From contig NZ_JAALJI010000002.1 of NCBI RefSeq assembly GCF_011064595.1, positions 372,001 through 436,000 on the forward strand: a DNA stretch of 64,000 nt, written 5' to 3'. Of the stretch, positions 9,732-18,787 are shown piece by piece (positions within the stretch are counted from its first letter, which is position 1; every line of letters begins with the position of its first letter). The notes under the pieces are model-generated. The model was not told the origin of the DNA and searched no databases. It saw only the letters and a program-made list of their open reading frames with translations. The DNA comes from Paludisphaera soli (GTDB lineage: Bacteria > Planctomycetota > Planctomycetia > Isosphaerales > Isosphaeraceae). Position numbers and translations under genes: made by a program.

Positions 9732-10249
9732 TGATTCGTCTGAGGACGACGAAGTACGACCCCGGCCTGAGGGACGGCCGGGGTTGCTTCACCGGCGACG
9801 AGCCGACTTCGTCCTGGGACATCGGCAGGACTTTCGGGACCCGCGTCTTCACCGTTTCGGACTATCTTGCGGTCGAGGACGCCTACGTCGAGACGGTCCG
9901 CCGATTCATGATTGCGGCGAGCATCGATTCGCTCGAAGTTCACCGCCTGGAGGAGCAGCCAGGATTTCGGGACGAACCTGCTCGCTCCCGCATCCAAGAG
10001 TTGCGTCCCGCGATCGTCCCGCGCCTCGCGGAGGGCCTCATCCTGTCGGGACCGGACATCGAGGCGGTGATCCGGACGTGCCTACGCGAGGAAGCCTGGT
10101 GCAAGCTCAGGGGAAGGAGGAGCTTCTACGTTCACTTCGGACGTGATTTCTACATGTACATCGGCGGAATTCTCGACCGCTCCCTCCTCGGCCCGCCGCA
10201 ACCGGGCATCTATCACGAGGATTTCAGCTCGCCCTACGAACAGGAATAG
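9731..10249 (+). CDS. Hypothetical protein coupled to alpha-2-macroglobulin gene
   Basis: 172 residues. The ATG shares one base with the macroglobulin stop (TGATG), which implies coupled translation. There is no signal peptide or membrane helix, so it should be cytoplasmic, unlike its neighbour. The N-terminus (KYDPGLRDGRGCFTGDEPTS, then SDYLAVEDAYV) looks like the small globular proteins often annotated as hypothetical or immunity-like; the C-terminus is aromatic (SFYVHFGRDFYMYIGG). I do not recognise the family. Base composition is slightly less GC-rich than the gene before it, which may mean later arrival. Confidence 0.75.
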   Translation: MIRLRTTKYDPGLRDGRGCFTGDEPTSSWDIGRTFGTRVFTVSDYLAVEDAYVETVRRFMIAASIDSLEVHRLEEQPGFRDEPARSRIQELRPAIVPRLAEGLILSGPDIEAVIRTCLREEAWCKLRGRRSFYVHFGRDFYMYIGGILDRSLLGPPQPGIYHEDFSSPYEQE

Positions 10250-10444
10250 CGGCTTTCGCACTGGGCGATCGGGTCGCGGAGCTGCAGCACAGGCGTCCCC
10301 TCATCGTCTGAACGGTCGAGATGCGTCCCTGACGACGGGACATGGCTTCGAGTCAGATCGACACCTCGCCGGCCTCCGGCGAGGCGCCGTCGCAATCGTC
10401 GCGGAGCCCGCGACGCCTGTTTGAGCGCGAATCGCTCGACCCGC

Positions 10445-11437
10445 TCAGGTCAGCGGGTCGCCGTAGGCCGTCTTCCACTCGGGGGAGGCGGCCAGTTGCA
10501 GGCCCAGCCGGGCGACCTCCTGCTCCTCCTCGGGCGAGAAGGGCTTGTACGAGGCGACGGCGGCGGCGGCCTTCTCCAGCTCGGCGATCCCGTCGACGCC
10601 GATGACGGCGACGGCGAGGCCGGGGATGGAGAGCGCGTAGCGCACGGCGCGGTCGTAGTGGGCGTCGTCCATCTTGAAGCCGGCGTCGGAGCCCTTCGCG
10701 CCGCCGAGGACCTTCATGGCGACGAGGCCCAGGTTCATGTGCCGGGCGCGGGCCCAGACCTTGTGCTCGAAGTCGTAGTTGTGGCGGACGATGAAGTTGA
10801 CGGCGTTCATCAAGACGTCGATCTCGCCCGAGTCCATCGCGACGTGGAAGCGGGTGGGGTGCAGGTGGCCGCTCGCGCCGATGAAGCGGACGAGCCCCTC
10901 CTTCTTGGCCTCGCGCAGGGCGCCCATCGCCCCCTTGTCGCCGAAGACCATCTTGTCGTCGCCCCAGACGTTGGCGTCGCCGAAGTTGTGCAGGTGGACC
11001 AGGTCCACGCGGTCGGTCTGGAGCGTCTTGAGGCTCGCCCGCAGCGACTTCCAGGTCCCCTCGTAGGTGGCGTCGGGCGTCTTGGTGACGAGGAAGACCT
11101 TGTCGCGGACTTCCTTGTCCGAGAGCGCGGGGCCCATCTTCTCCTGGGCCGTGCCGTAGGCGGGCGCGGTGTCGAGATAATTGATCCCCAGATCCAGGGC
11201 GCGGCGGATCGTGGCCTCCACGTCGTCGGCCTTGACCTTGCCTCGGTTGAAGTAGGCGCAGCCGATCCCCATCTTCGACACCTTCGCCCCGGTCCGCCCC
11301 AGGACGACCTGAGGCATGGGGCCGGTCGCCGCGTCGTCGTCGGCCCGAGCGGGCGTCGACAGGGCCGCCGCGCCGCCGAGGGCGGCCCCGGCCCGAACGA
11401 AGTTCCGCCTCGAGATCGTCGATTCCCTGGATTCCAT
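10445..11437 (-). CDS. Tat-exported aldo/keto reductase
   Basis: 330 residues from the ATG at 11437, chosen because it puts a twin-arginine signal (SRRNFVRAGAALGGAAAL) at the N-terminus; longer frames upstream add only low-complexity sequence. An NADP-dependent AKR (beta/alpha)8 barrel follows: NYLDTAPAYG holds the catalytic Asp and Tyr, VFLVTKT the Lys, and VDLVHLHNFG the His. The C-terminus retains the usual cofactor-binding half (AVAVIGVDGIAELEKA). The substrate is unknown. A Tat signal on an AKR is common in planctomycetes. Confidence 0.88.
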   Translation of the reverse strand: MESRESTISRRNFVRAGAALGGAAALSTPARADDDAATGPMPQVVLGRTGAKVSKMGIGCAYFNRGKVKADDVEATIRRALDLGINYLDTAPAYGTAQEKMGPALSDKEVRDKVFLVTKTPDATYEGTWKSLRASLKTLQTDRVDLVHLHNFGDANVWGDDKMVFGDKGAMGALREAKKEGLVRFIGASGHLHPTRFHVAMDSGEIDVLMNAVNFIVRHNYDFEHKVWARARHMNLGLVAMKVLGGAKGSDAGFKMDDAHYDRAVRYALSIPGLAVAVIGVDGIAELEKAAAAVASYKPFSPEEEQEVARLGLQLAASPEWKTAYGDPLT

Positions 11438-11541
11438 GAATGCCTCCGGTTTGGCGATCGTCTGGGCTCGGCCCGCTCCGCGCCCCCCACGCGGGGGGGC
11501 CTCACTCCCGCCCATCCTATCAGGAAATCCCGCGGGTCTCG

Positions 11542-11838
11542 TCAGCCTTCCGGCCAGTCTTCCGGATCGCGGAGCTTCTCCGGGAGACGCTGCGGTTCGA
11601 GGCCGAACCACTGGACCAGCCCGCACCGTTCGCACATCAGGGTCGTCGCCCGCCTGTCGGCCCAGTCGAGATTCGCGAACGACATGCCGGGCGTATTCAT
11701 CAGCGTCCGCCCCTCCGAGAACCGGTCGCCCCCGCAGTGGGGGCAGGCGAGCTTGCGACCGCCCGCCAGGTAGGATCCCGCGCCTCGCCCCTCGACGATC
11801 GACCGCGCGGCTCGCTTCAGGCCTTTCCAGATGCCCAT
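11542..11838 (-). CDS. Small zinc-ribbon protein
   Basis: 98 residues. A basic N-terminus (MGIWKGLKRAARSI) is followed by two Cys-x-x-Cys knuckles, CPHCG near residue 32 and CERCG near 69, separated by a short domain with NTPGMSFANLDWADRRA. This layout is typical of small proteins annotated as zinc-ribbon nucleic-acid-binding, but no function can be assigned. It lies upstream of the aldo/keto reductase on the same strand with a gap of about 100 bases. Confidence 0.75.
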   Translation of the reverse strand: MGIWKGLKRAARSIVEGRGAGSYLAGGRKLACPHCGGDRFSEGRTLMNTPGMSFANLDWADRRATTLMCERCGLVQWFGLEPQRLPEKLRDPEDWPEG

Positions 11839-11991
11839 GTGACCATCCTTCGGATTCGACCCGGCGCCGGCGTCTCGGGGACGGAAAGTCTCCCGACCAG
11901 GACGCGGCGGTCGAGGCGGCGTCGCGAAGGGGGGACGCGGTGAAGTCCCACGTCGCCCGCCCCCGTCGCGACGGACGCGCCCGTTCCGCGA

Positions 11992-12780
11992 TTATTCGCG
12001 AGGGGCCGACCTTTTATTGGCCGCCACCCAGTCGATCCCCTGGAGGACGAGCTTGCCGAATCCGGGGTTCCGCAGCGGGTCGTCCTTGTCGGGGCCGAAG
12101 TCGCGGTGGCCGAAGACGGTGTGGAAGACCCGGCCCTCGCCGTAGGTGCGGGTCCAGGCGACGGGCCAGTCGGCCCCTTCGTACTCGACCACGGCCAGGG
12201 GCTTGAGGTCGGGCTCGGCCTGGAGGTGGTAGTACAGCTCGTCCTTGAGCGTGAAGTCCTGCAAGCCCTTCGCGACCGGGTTCGCCGAGTCGACGATCCG
12301 GACGGTGTACTCCCCCTTGCGGACCTTGCCGTCGGGGAGGCCGAAGTGGGAGAAGACCGCGCCGAGCATCGGCTTCCACTCGGGCTCCCAGTCGGCCGGG
12401 GCGTTGTCGGCGCCGTGGATGGAGACGTAGCCGCCGCCCCCGCGGACGTAGGCGAAGAGGGCCTGCTGCTGGGCCTTCGTCATCTTGAACTCGGGGTCGC
12501 GGCGGTCCGAGAGGCCGATGACCAGGTCGTACTTGGCGAGCGCGGGGGTCTCCAGGACGGCGGCCTCCTCGGTCTGAGTGACTTCGTAGCGGCCGGTGTC
12601 TTCCAGCGCCGCGCTGAGGTAGAATGCCTGATCGCGGTAACCGTGATGCTGCCGCTGGCCGCCGGAGAGCAACAGCACCTTGGCTCCGTCCGGGGCCTTC
12701 TTCTGGGCCGTCGCCGCGGGGCAGAAGCCCGCGGCGAGGATCAGGAACGTGCAGGTCCGGGCGATCGCGATCCGAGTCAT
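11992..12780 (-). CDS. Secreted ThuA-domain protein
   Basis: 262 residues with a signal peptide (MTRIAIARTCTFLILAAGF, then ATAQ). The start at 12780 is supported by an AAGGAG 8-9 bases upstream. The body is a ThuA (trehalose-utilisation-like, glutamine-amidotransferase-fold) domain: KVLLLSGG at the first strand, DLVIGLSDRRDP, a GGGGYVSIHGADNA loop at the position of the class I amidotransferase elbow, and the typical PVAWTRTYGEGRVFHTVFGH near the C-terminus. ThuA domains are abundant in planctomycetes, often near sugar oxidoreductases. The reaction is not known. Confidence 0.88.
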   Translation of the reverse strand: MTRIAIARTCTFLILAAGFCPAATAQKKAPDGAKVLLLSGGQRQHHGYRDQAFYLSAALEDTGRYEVTQTEEAAVLETPALAKYDLVIGLSDRRDPEFKMTKAQQQALFAYVRGGGGYVSIHGADNAPADWEPEWKPMLGAVFSHFGLPDGKVRKGEYTVRIVDSANPVAKGLQDFTLKDELYYHLQAEPDLKPLAVVEYEGADWPVAWTRTYGEGRVFHTVFGHRDFGPDKDDPLRNPGFGKLVLQGIDWVAANKRSAPRE

Positions 12781-12912
12781 GACGGCGCTCCTTGGCGATT
12801 CGGGGGTCGATGAAAGTCGAGGACCGGGGGCCAGGCCAGCGTATTCGCATTCCCGGGGCGTCGCAACCTGCGGAGCCCCCGACAGGCGTGAACCGAACAG
12901 CGAGGCCGAGAC

Positions 12913-13488
12913 ATGAATCACGTACGTTCCGCGGCGTTTCGACGGTGGTCCACCCTGACGGCCGGCCTGGCCGCGGTCGCGCTCCTGCTCGGGGCCGACG
13001 ACCCCAAGCAGACCATCGACGCCCGCGGCCTGACGTTCCAGGCCCCGGCGAGCTGGAAGAAGATGCCCACCTCCTCCCAGATGCGCGCCGCGCAGCTCCG
13101 GGTGGACCCGGTCGAAGGCGACGACTTCCCGGCCGACCTGGTCGTCTACGTCTTCCCCGGCGGCGCCGGCTCGGTCGACGCCAACGTCGAGCGCTGGCAG
13201 AAGCAGTTCAAGGGCGCCGACGGCAAGCCCCCCAAGGTCGAGACGAAGAAGGTCCAGGCCAAGGGCATGGAGGCCTCCCGCGTGGAGATCTCCGGCCACT
13301 ACCACCCCACGGCCTTCCCCGGCATGCCCGCCGAGCCCGACCGCCCGGACGCCCGCCTGCTGGGGGCGATCGTCGTCACCGACAAGTTCGGCTACTTCCT
13401 CAAGATGGTCGGGCCGGACAAGACCATGAAGTCGATCGCCCCCAAGTTCGACGAGCTGATCGGCACGCTCGACGCGGGCGCGAAGTAA
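12913..13488 (+). CDS. Conserved secreted protein of unknown function
   Basis: 191 residues with an N-terminal signal (about 1-28, LAAVALLLGADD at the cut). The mature part opens LTFQAPASWKKMPTSSQMRAA and alternates strands and short helices, reminiscent of PsbP/Mog1-type small alpha/beta folds. That resemblance is only by pattern. No catalytic motif or cysteine is visible. It is divergent from the ThuA gene. Confidence 0.72.
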   Translation: MNHVRSAAFRRWSTLTAGLAAVALLLGADDPKQTIDARGLTFQAPASWKKMPTSSQMRAAQLRVDPVEGDDFPADLVVYVFPGGAGSVDANVERWQKQFKGADGKPPKVETKKVQAKGMEASRVEISGHYHPTAFPGMPAEPDRPDARLLGAIVVTDKFGYFLKMVGPDKTMKSIAPKFDELIGTLDAGAK

Positions 13489-13507
13489 CCCCGAGGGGCC
13501 CCGACCG

Positions 13508-14077
13508 ATGCCGTCCTCCGTCACGATCGTCTGCGCACGCTGCACGTCGGCGAACTTCGGGACGGACCGCTTCTGCGTGGGCTGCGGGCTGCCGATCGGC
13601 GGCGCGCAGCCCGACGCCGACGCGGGGGCCGACGCCCTGGGCCCGTACGAGGCCCCCGAGCCGGCCGACCCCGACGTCGCCCGCGCCATTCATGTGTTCC
13701 TGCACCGCTCCGGGTCCCCCCTGGCCCCCTCGGGCCGGGGCTGGCGGACCACCGTGATCCTCGGCGGCGACCGCCGCCAGGCCGTCTACGTCGGGCCGGC
13801 GGGGATCGACGCCGAGCGCCGCGCGCTCGTCGCCTTCGTCTCCGTCTGCGGCCCGGTCGTCGAGCGCGACTGCCGGATCCTCCTGAAGCTCAACGCCCGG
13901 ATGATCGACGGCTGCTTCGCCATCCGCGTCCTCCGCGGCGAGGAGTACTTCGTCTTCGTCGAGAACCTCCCCGTCGAACTCCTCCCCCACCTCGACGCCG
14001 CCGACGTCCTCCGCCGCATCGCCGCCGCCGCCGACGGCCTCGAAGACCGCCTCTCCCGCGGGCGCGACATCTATTGA
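13508..14077 (+). CDS. Zinc-ribbon protein with YbjN/chaperone-like C-terminal domain
   Basis: 189 residues, 19 bases after the preceding gene and probably co-transcribed with it. An N-terminal zinc ribbon (CARCTSANFG...CVGCG, residues about 10-28) is followed by an acidic linker, then a domain from about residue 55 with the alternating pattern seen in YbjN and type III secretion chaperone-like folds (VSVCGPVVERDCRILLKLN, AIRVLRGEEYFVFVENL). The fold assignment is a guess from strand order; no enzymatic motif is present. Confidence 0.68.
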   Translation: MPSSVTIVCARCTSANFGTDRFCVGCGLPIGGAQPDADAGADALGPYEAPEPADPDVARAIHVFLHRSGSPLAPSGRGWRTTVILGGDRRQAVYVGPAGIDAERRALVAFVSVCGPVVERDCRILLKLNARMIDGCFAIRVLRGEEYFVFVENLPVELLPHLDAADVLRRIAAAADGLEDRLSRGRDIY

Positions 14078-14087
14078 TCTGAGGGCG

Positions 14088-15167
14088 TCAGGCCTTCCCG
14101 GGCGGCCCCCCGTCGCGTCGCACCGCGAGGCACTCGAAGCCGACCGGCAGGCCGACCCGTCGGCGCGTCGCCGCCAACCGGAGGACGTCGCAGCGGAGCC
14201 GGCGCAGCTGCCGCCTCAGCCGGCCGGCCGTCGAGAAGGACCGCCCGCAATGCGACCGGCCCCCGGGCGCGGGCTGGCGACCTGTGAGGCCGAGAAGGCT
14301 CCCATAAGCCGCGTCGACGAGACGGCCGGCCAGCTCCCGAGGCCCCCGGGACCGCGCGATCAGGCCGAGGTCGAAGCCCGGCCCCTCGGTCGTCAGGCAG
14401 AGGACGCCCCCCGGCTCCAGCACCCGCACCATCTCGGCCAGCGCGGTCGCCTGGTGCATGTAGTTCAGGCCGACGCGGCAGATCACGTGACTGAAGCGCG
14501 CGTCCCGGAAAGGCAGCTCGTGGGCCGTCGCGGCGACGAAGCGCACGTCCTCTCCCTCGTCGGAGGCCCAGCGTCGGCCGAAGGCCAGGGTGGTCAGGTC
14601 GAGGTCCAGGCAGACCCGCTCGCCCCCGGGGACGGGCCCCATCCGCCGGAGCGTCTGCCCCGCGCCCCCGCCGACGTCGAGGATGCGCGAGCCCGGGCCG
14701 AGGCCGTTCTCGCGGAGCAGTTCGAGGAGTCGCGCCGGGGCTCCTCCCTCCGCCTGCCGTCGGAATTCGGCGACGTGATACGAGACCGCGCGGCCCATCG
14801 CGGTGAGGGCCCCGGACGCATCGACGATCCTGAACTCCTGTAGCTTGGCGAGGTCTTCGGGAAGCGGCGATTCGCCCGCCCGCAGGGCCTGCACCGCCCG
14901 CACGGCCCGGCCGATCGCGCCGTCCGGCAGCGCGAGGATCGCCGCCGCCGACGCGTCCTCGGCGTCCGTGAAATTCGGCAGGGTGCCCCCGAGGGCCGGG
15001 ACGAATCGCTCGCATCGCGAGCATCGCCCCCGATCGTCCCGCCAGGCCAGGACGAGCCTGCACCGGGGGCATGCCAGGCCGTCGGCCAAGCCCGCGAGCG
15101 TCTCCCGCATCGAGTCCGCATCCTTCTCGACCATGCGAGCCCCCGAATCGGATCGCTTGCCGGCCAT
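14088..15167 (-). CDS. SAM-dependent methyltransferase with N-terminal zinc ribbon
   Basis: 359 residues from the ATG at 15167; an ATG at 15134 preceded by a G-rich stretch is an equally good start. A Trm112-like zinc knuckle pair (CPRCR ... CSRCER, about residues 32-52) precedes a class I Rossmann methyltransferase: ILDVGGGAGQTLRRMG is the SAM-binding glycine motif, VCLDLDLTTLAFG the acidic motif II, and FRDARFSHVICRVGLNYM motif IV. The N-terminal ribbon and ALxxLPNFT spacer recall quinone or small-molecule methyltransferases. It is last of four minus-strand genes; the GT39 gene lies 88 bases upstream. Confidence 0.85.
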   Translation of the reverse strand: MAGKRSDSGARMVEKDADSMRETLAGLADGLACPRCRLVLAWRDDRGRCSRCERFVPALGGTLPNFTDAEDASAAAILALPDGAIGRAVRAVQALRAGESPLPEDLAKLQEFRIVDASGALTAMGRAVSYHVAEFRRQAEGGAPARLLELLRENGLGPGSRILDVGGGAGQTLRRMGPVPGGERVCLDLDLTTLAFGRRWASDEGEDVRFVAATAHELPFRDARFSHVICRVGLNYMHQATALAEMVRVLEPGGVLCLTTEGPGFDLGLIARSRGPRELAGRLVDAAYGSLLGLTGRQPAPGGRSHCGRSFSTAGRLRRQLRRLRCDVLRLAATRRRVGLPVGFECLAVRRDGGPPGKA

Positions 15168-15255
15168 TCCCCGCCGCTCGACGCTATGCCGGCGGCGCGG
15201 CGCGTTCAAGACTTTTCGGTCCGAATTCGCGATTTTCGCACGCCGAGGGCCTATG

Positions 15256-16968
15256 TCAGCCCGGAGGCGCGGCCCGTCGCGCCTCTGCCGCCCGATAGAC
15301 GACGATGGTCGTGTCCTCGGTCCAGGCGGCGGCCTCCGCGCCATCGAGCGACCGGAAGAAATCGTCCGGCCCCCAGGGGCCGTGCTGGAGCGAGGCCGAG
15401 ACGGCGACGTACCGCGTGGTCGCGTCCTCGACGCGAGGCAAGGGGGGCCGGTCCTCGTCGGCGTTGATCACGTGCAGGTCGCCGACGACGCCGTAGAACG
15501 CCGGGTCGACGTCGCCGAAGTAGTAGAGCGTGAGGTCGCGGAACTCGGGCCGCTCGCGCTGGAGGCGGGCCAGCGAGCGCAGGCCCTGGCCCCAGTCGAG
15601 GTTCGAGTCCGCCAGGATGCGCCGGCCGCCGACGCGACCGCCGGCGATCGCGTTGAAGTAGGTCAGCTCGTCGGGATGGACGCTCGCCACGGCGACCGCC
15701 TGGCCGAGCAGGCCGACGACCAGGATCGCCCGCCGGGTTCGGCCGAGTCGGGGAAGCCCGGCCCCCTCGACGCCCTCCGCACGCGCCAGCCGCGAGACCC
15801 AGACGATCGCCAGCGGGGCCATCGGCAGCAGGTAGCGGACGCCGTAGTTCCGCGACGAGCCGGCGGAGGCCACGGCCAGGAACAGCAGCATCGCCTGGAG
15901 GAGCATCCGATCCGGGGCGTTCGCCAGGCAGCCCTTCACGCCGTCGAGCCGCAGCCGGCACGCGACCAGGAGCCAGAAGACGAGCGGAACCTTCACGGCC
16001 GCCGCGATCAGGTAGTACGACCGCCAGCCGCCGAGCTTTCGCTCGCCCAGCAGGTAGCCAGGCCCGCCCGAAGCCTGGTGCCTCACCTGTCCGGCGAAGC
16101 CCACCCAGTCCTGGGGAATCGGCGTCTCGTAAAGCCGGGCGACGAGCGGGCTCAGCGCCCCGAACCTCGCCACGCTGGGATGCTCGCCGGTCGCGGGACT
16201 CAACGGCAGCACGGCGAAGCCCGTCAGGGCGAAGTCACTCGCCAGCAGCACCGCGACGTAACCCGCCATCCCGATCGCGACCCGGCCCGTCCGTCGCAGT
16301 CGAGCGGCGAGGTCCTCGTCGCGCGACATCCCGTCGAGCCACCAGACCAGGCCGAGGATCGGCGGATAGAGGACCACCGTGAACTTGCACGCGAAGGCCA
16401 GCCCGGCGAGCGTCGCCGAGGTCCAGAACCAGCGACGCCGGCCGGTCGTCAGGAAGGCGTGGAAGGCCAGGAACAACGCGACGGTCGCGACCGTGACCGG
16501 CATCTCCATCGTGACGAGCGCCCCGTGCGCGATCAGGTTAGGGCTCAGGGCGTAGAGCCAGACGGCGAAGGCTATGGCCCACGGGCCGTTCAACCGTCGC
16601 GCCCACCAGGCGACGAGGCCGAACCCCGCCAGCCAGATCCACGATGCGCCGATGCGTGCCAGCGGGAGCAGCTCGGCCTGGCGGCGGGGCTGGTCGGCGA
16701 TCAGGTCCCCCTTGCCGAGGAGGTCGAGCGTCGCGAAGGCGGGCGCGAGCTGGATCTTCCAGAAGAGGTTCGGGGAGCCCATGCGGGTGACGCCGACGCG
16801 GTCCCCCTCGCGCCACCATCGCGAGCCGGCGTTCAGGTAGGTGGTCTCGTCATACGTCGCCGACGACGCCAGGGCCGCCTGCCAGACCAGCAGCAGGCCG
16901 ACGACGGCCGCCGCCGCCGTGGCGAGCCTCGGCCGACGATCGCGGGGGGTGTCGATCTCCTTGGGCAC
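15256..16968 (-). CDS. GT39-type membrane glycosyltransferase
   Basis: 570 residues with 9-11 predicted membrane helices. After the first helix comes ATYDETTYLNAG, the Asp-Glu loop typical of PMT/GT39 and related GT-C enzymes that use polyprenyl-phosphate sugars on the outer face of the membrane. The C-terminal soluble part (ILADSNLDWGQGLRSLARLQ, YYFGDVDPAFYGV) matches planctomycete GT39-like proteins. The start is GTG at 16968, ten bases after the stop of the oxidoreductase-like gene, which suggests one transcript. Acceptor and sugar are unknown. Confidence 0.87.
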   Translation of the reverse strand: MPKEIDTPRDRRPRLATAAAAVVGLLLVWQAALASSATYDETTYLNAGSRWWREGDRVGVTRMGSPNLFWKIQLAPAFATLDLLGKGDLIADQPRRQAELLPLARIGASWIWLAGFGLVAWWARRLNGPWAIAFAVWLYALSPNLIAHGALVTMEMPVTVATVALFLAFHAFLTTGRRRWFWTSATLAGLAFACKFTVVLYPPILGLVWWLDGMSRDEDLAARLRRTGRVAIGMAGYVAVLLASDFALTGFAVLPLSPATGEHPSVARFGALSPLVARLYETPIPQDWVGFAGQVRHQASGGPGYLLGERKLGGWRSYYLIAAAVKVPLVFWLLVACRLRLDGVKGCLANAPDRMLLQAMLLFLAVASAGSSRNYGVRYLLPMAPLAIVWVSRLARAEGVEGAGLPRLGRTRRAILVVGLLGQAVAVASVHPDELTYFNAIAGGRVGGRRILADSNLDWGQGLRSLARLQRERPEFRDLTLYYFGDVDPAFYGVVGDLHVINADEDRPPLPRVEDATTRYVAVSASLQHGPWGPDDFFRSLDGAEAAAWTEDTTIVVYRAAEARRAAPPG

Positions 16969-16978
16969 GTCGGGCGTC

Positions 16979-18088
16979 CTAGCTCGAAGGGGCGTGCGGG
17001 GCCTGGGGCCGGCCGCCGCGCTCGACGACGATGCCCGCGGCCTGGCTGCGGTCCAGGTCGTGCACGAGGCGGGCGATCTCCAGGGCGTCGCGGATCGTCG
17101 GGGCCAGCGAGCGGCCCGTGTGCACCAGACGGTGGAACTGCTCGTTGAGCACGTCGCCCACGGAGGGCTCGGCGGCGAGGCGTTCCTCGTGCGCCCCCTC
17201 GGCGTCCCACCACTGGATCCGGTCGGGGGGCTCCAGCCAGGCCGCCCCGCGCTCGGCGAAGACCTGCAGGCCCGCCGGGGGCAGGAACTTGACGGCCTCT
17301 CCCCACTCCTCGCGATGATATCGGCCGTAGGAGATTTGGGCCGTCGCGCCGCCCGGAAAGGCCGCGTGGAAGCTCTCGAAGTCCGGGGCGTCGCCGCGCG
17401 CCGGCAGGACGAGCGCCCGGGACGAGGCGATCGAGGTCGGCAGCCCCCGCAGGATGAACGCGCACCAGTCCAGGAGATAGCTCCCCGGGTCGATCGACAG
17501 CGGGACGGGGACGACCTGCGTCGTCGGGCCCGGCTGGGCGTAGCGGTCGAAGCCGGCGAGGCGGGAATGGCCGACCACCAGCCGGGGCTGCCCCAACTTC
17601 GTCGCCAGCAGTTCCTGGAGCCGGAGCGTGGCCGGATAGCAGCGGCGGGCGAACTCGGGCATGAACACGCCGCCGGTCGCCTCCACCCTCGCCGCGAGAC
17701 GCTCCAACTCCGCCAGGTCGCCCGAGAGCGGCACGGCGCAGTAGACGGGCTTGCCGGCCTCGCAGGCCAGGTGCGCCGGGTGCAGGCCGAACCACTGGGG
17801 GGAGAGGAGGTAGACGACGTCGACGTCGGGCCGCTCGATCAGGCTCGTGAGCCCTTCGGAGGCGGCGCAGCCGAGTTGGGCCGCCTCGATCTCGGCCCGG
17901 CGGGCGACCTGGTCGTAGAGGGCCGTGATCCGGAAGCGGTCGCGGAGGCGCAGCAGCGAGGGCTTGTGGCGACTCTCCCAGAGGCGGCCCAGGCCGACGA
18001 CCCCGACCCGGAGCCGTTGCGGTTTCGACGCGTCTACCAAATCCCGCCTCCTCGACCCTGCCGCAAGATGCCGCCCATCGACGGCCAT
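16979..18088 (-). CDS. Degenerate Gfo/Idh/MocA-family protein
   Basis: 369 residues. A Rossmann N-terminus (RVGVVGLGRLWESRHKP) and the C-terminal Gfo/Idh/MocA sheet domain are recognisable. The family's E-K-P motif, whose Lys is catalytic, reads A-V-P here (GKPVYCAVP, residues 118-120), and the usual D-x-G-x-H-x-x-D reads D200-PGS-Y204-LLD, so the His is lost too. It may bind a nucleotide or sugar without oxidising it. It sits directly upstream of the GT39 gene. The first 25 residues are poorly conserved in type, so the true start may be an internal TTG or GTG. Confidence 0.85.
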   Translation of the reverse strand: MAVDGRHLAAGSRRRDLVDASKPQRLRVGVVGLGRLWESRHKPSLLRLRDRFRITALYDQVARRAEIEAAQLGCAASEGLTSLIERPDVDVVYLLSPQWFGLHPAHLACEAGKPVYCAVPLSGDLAELERLAARVEATGGVFMPEFARRCYPATLRLQELLATKLGQPRLVVGHSRLAGFDRYAQPGPTTQVVPVPLSIDPGSYLLDWCAFILRGLPTSIASSRALVLPARGDAPDFESFHAAFPGGATAQISYGRYHREEWGEAVKFLPPAGLQVFAERGAAWLEPPDRIQWWDAEGAHEERLAAEPSVGDVLNEQFHRLVHTGRSLAPTIRDALEIARLVHDLDRSQAAGIVVERGGRPQAPHAPSS

Positions 18089-18118
18089 CCTCCCGCCCGC
18101 CGCTCCGGAGTGCCGACG

Positions 18119-18787
18119 CTACTCCAACGGGCTGCGGCGCTGCCAGTTTACCGCCACGCCGATCTTCGAGGCGATATCGCCCCCCCAATCGGGCTCGAAT
18201 CCCTCGAACCGCAGGACTTCGCAAACCTCCTGGGCGATGCCGATCGCATTCCGTTGATAGTCCGGCGGGTCGGCCGCGACGCCGTCGGGCGAGATCCAGC
18301 CGTATCCCAGGAACAGGTCGAGGCGGGTGCCTTCGGCCAGGCTCTCGGGGAGGTTCTGGTCGATGAAGAAGGCGAAGCCTCGGACCCCATCGGCGGGTTC
18401 GGGGCGTCGGCGGCCCACCTCGGCGATCCGGTCGAGGATCTCGCTGGAAGTGCAGGAATCGCAGCAGGGGGAGGCCTGCCACAGGAGAACCCCCCGCTCC
18501 CAGAGCTTCGCCTCCACGCGGTCCAGGCGGTCGCAATCCGTCTCGACCGGCCAACCGGCGGCCTCGGCGCTCAACGAGTCCGCGAGCCGATCGAATTCTT
18601 CTTCCGCGAAATCGAGGAACGAATCCCGCTCGTCTTCGGGGCATTCGTCCGGAAGATAGACCTCGCGACACGTCTGGATGATGTCCGATCGTCCGTTCTT
18701 CGCCAGGCGAAGCTCGCCGAGGACGACCGACCGGATCCTCTCGCGAAGCTCATCGCGCGCCTCGTCGTCCCAGATCGGCTCGTCCAT
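18119..18787 (-). CDS. DUF6891-like protein
   Basis: 222 residues from the ATG at 18787 (MDEPIWDDEARDELRERI). Recognisable segments are WPVETDCDRLDRVEAKL, LWQASPCCDSCTSSEI and GFAFFIDQ, which fit my memory of the DUF6891 family (TDCDRLD, CCxxC, FhQDxE). The three clustered cysteines may bind a metal. No export signal is present. It is first of the minus-strand run, 30 bases ahead of the Gfo/Idh/MocA-type gene, but nothing else ties it to sugar metabolism. Confidence 0.75.
   Translation of the reverse strand: MDEPIWDDEARDELRERIRSVVLGELRLAKNGRSDIIQTCREVYLPDECPEDERDSFLDFAEEEFDRLADSLSAEAAGWPVETDCDRLDRVEAKLWERGVLLWQASPCCDSCTSSEILDRIAEVGRRRPEPADGVRGFAFFIDQNLPESLAEGTRLDLFLGYGWISPDGVAADPPDYQRNAIGIAQEVCEVLRFEGFEPDWGGDIASKIGVAVNWQRRSPLE

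Noticed and set aside
10421-11773. Plus-strand open frame of 450 residues opposite the aldo/keto reductase
   Set aside because: No domain, shadow composition; the minus strand has the Tat signal and AKR catalytic residues.
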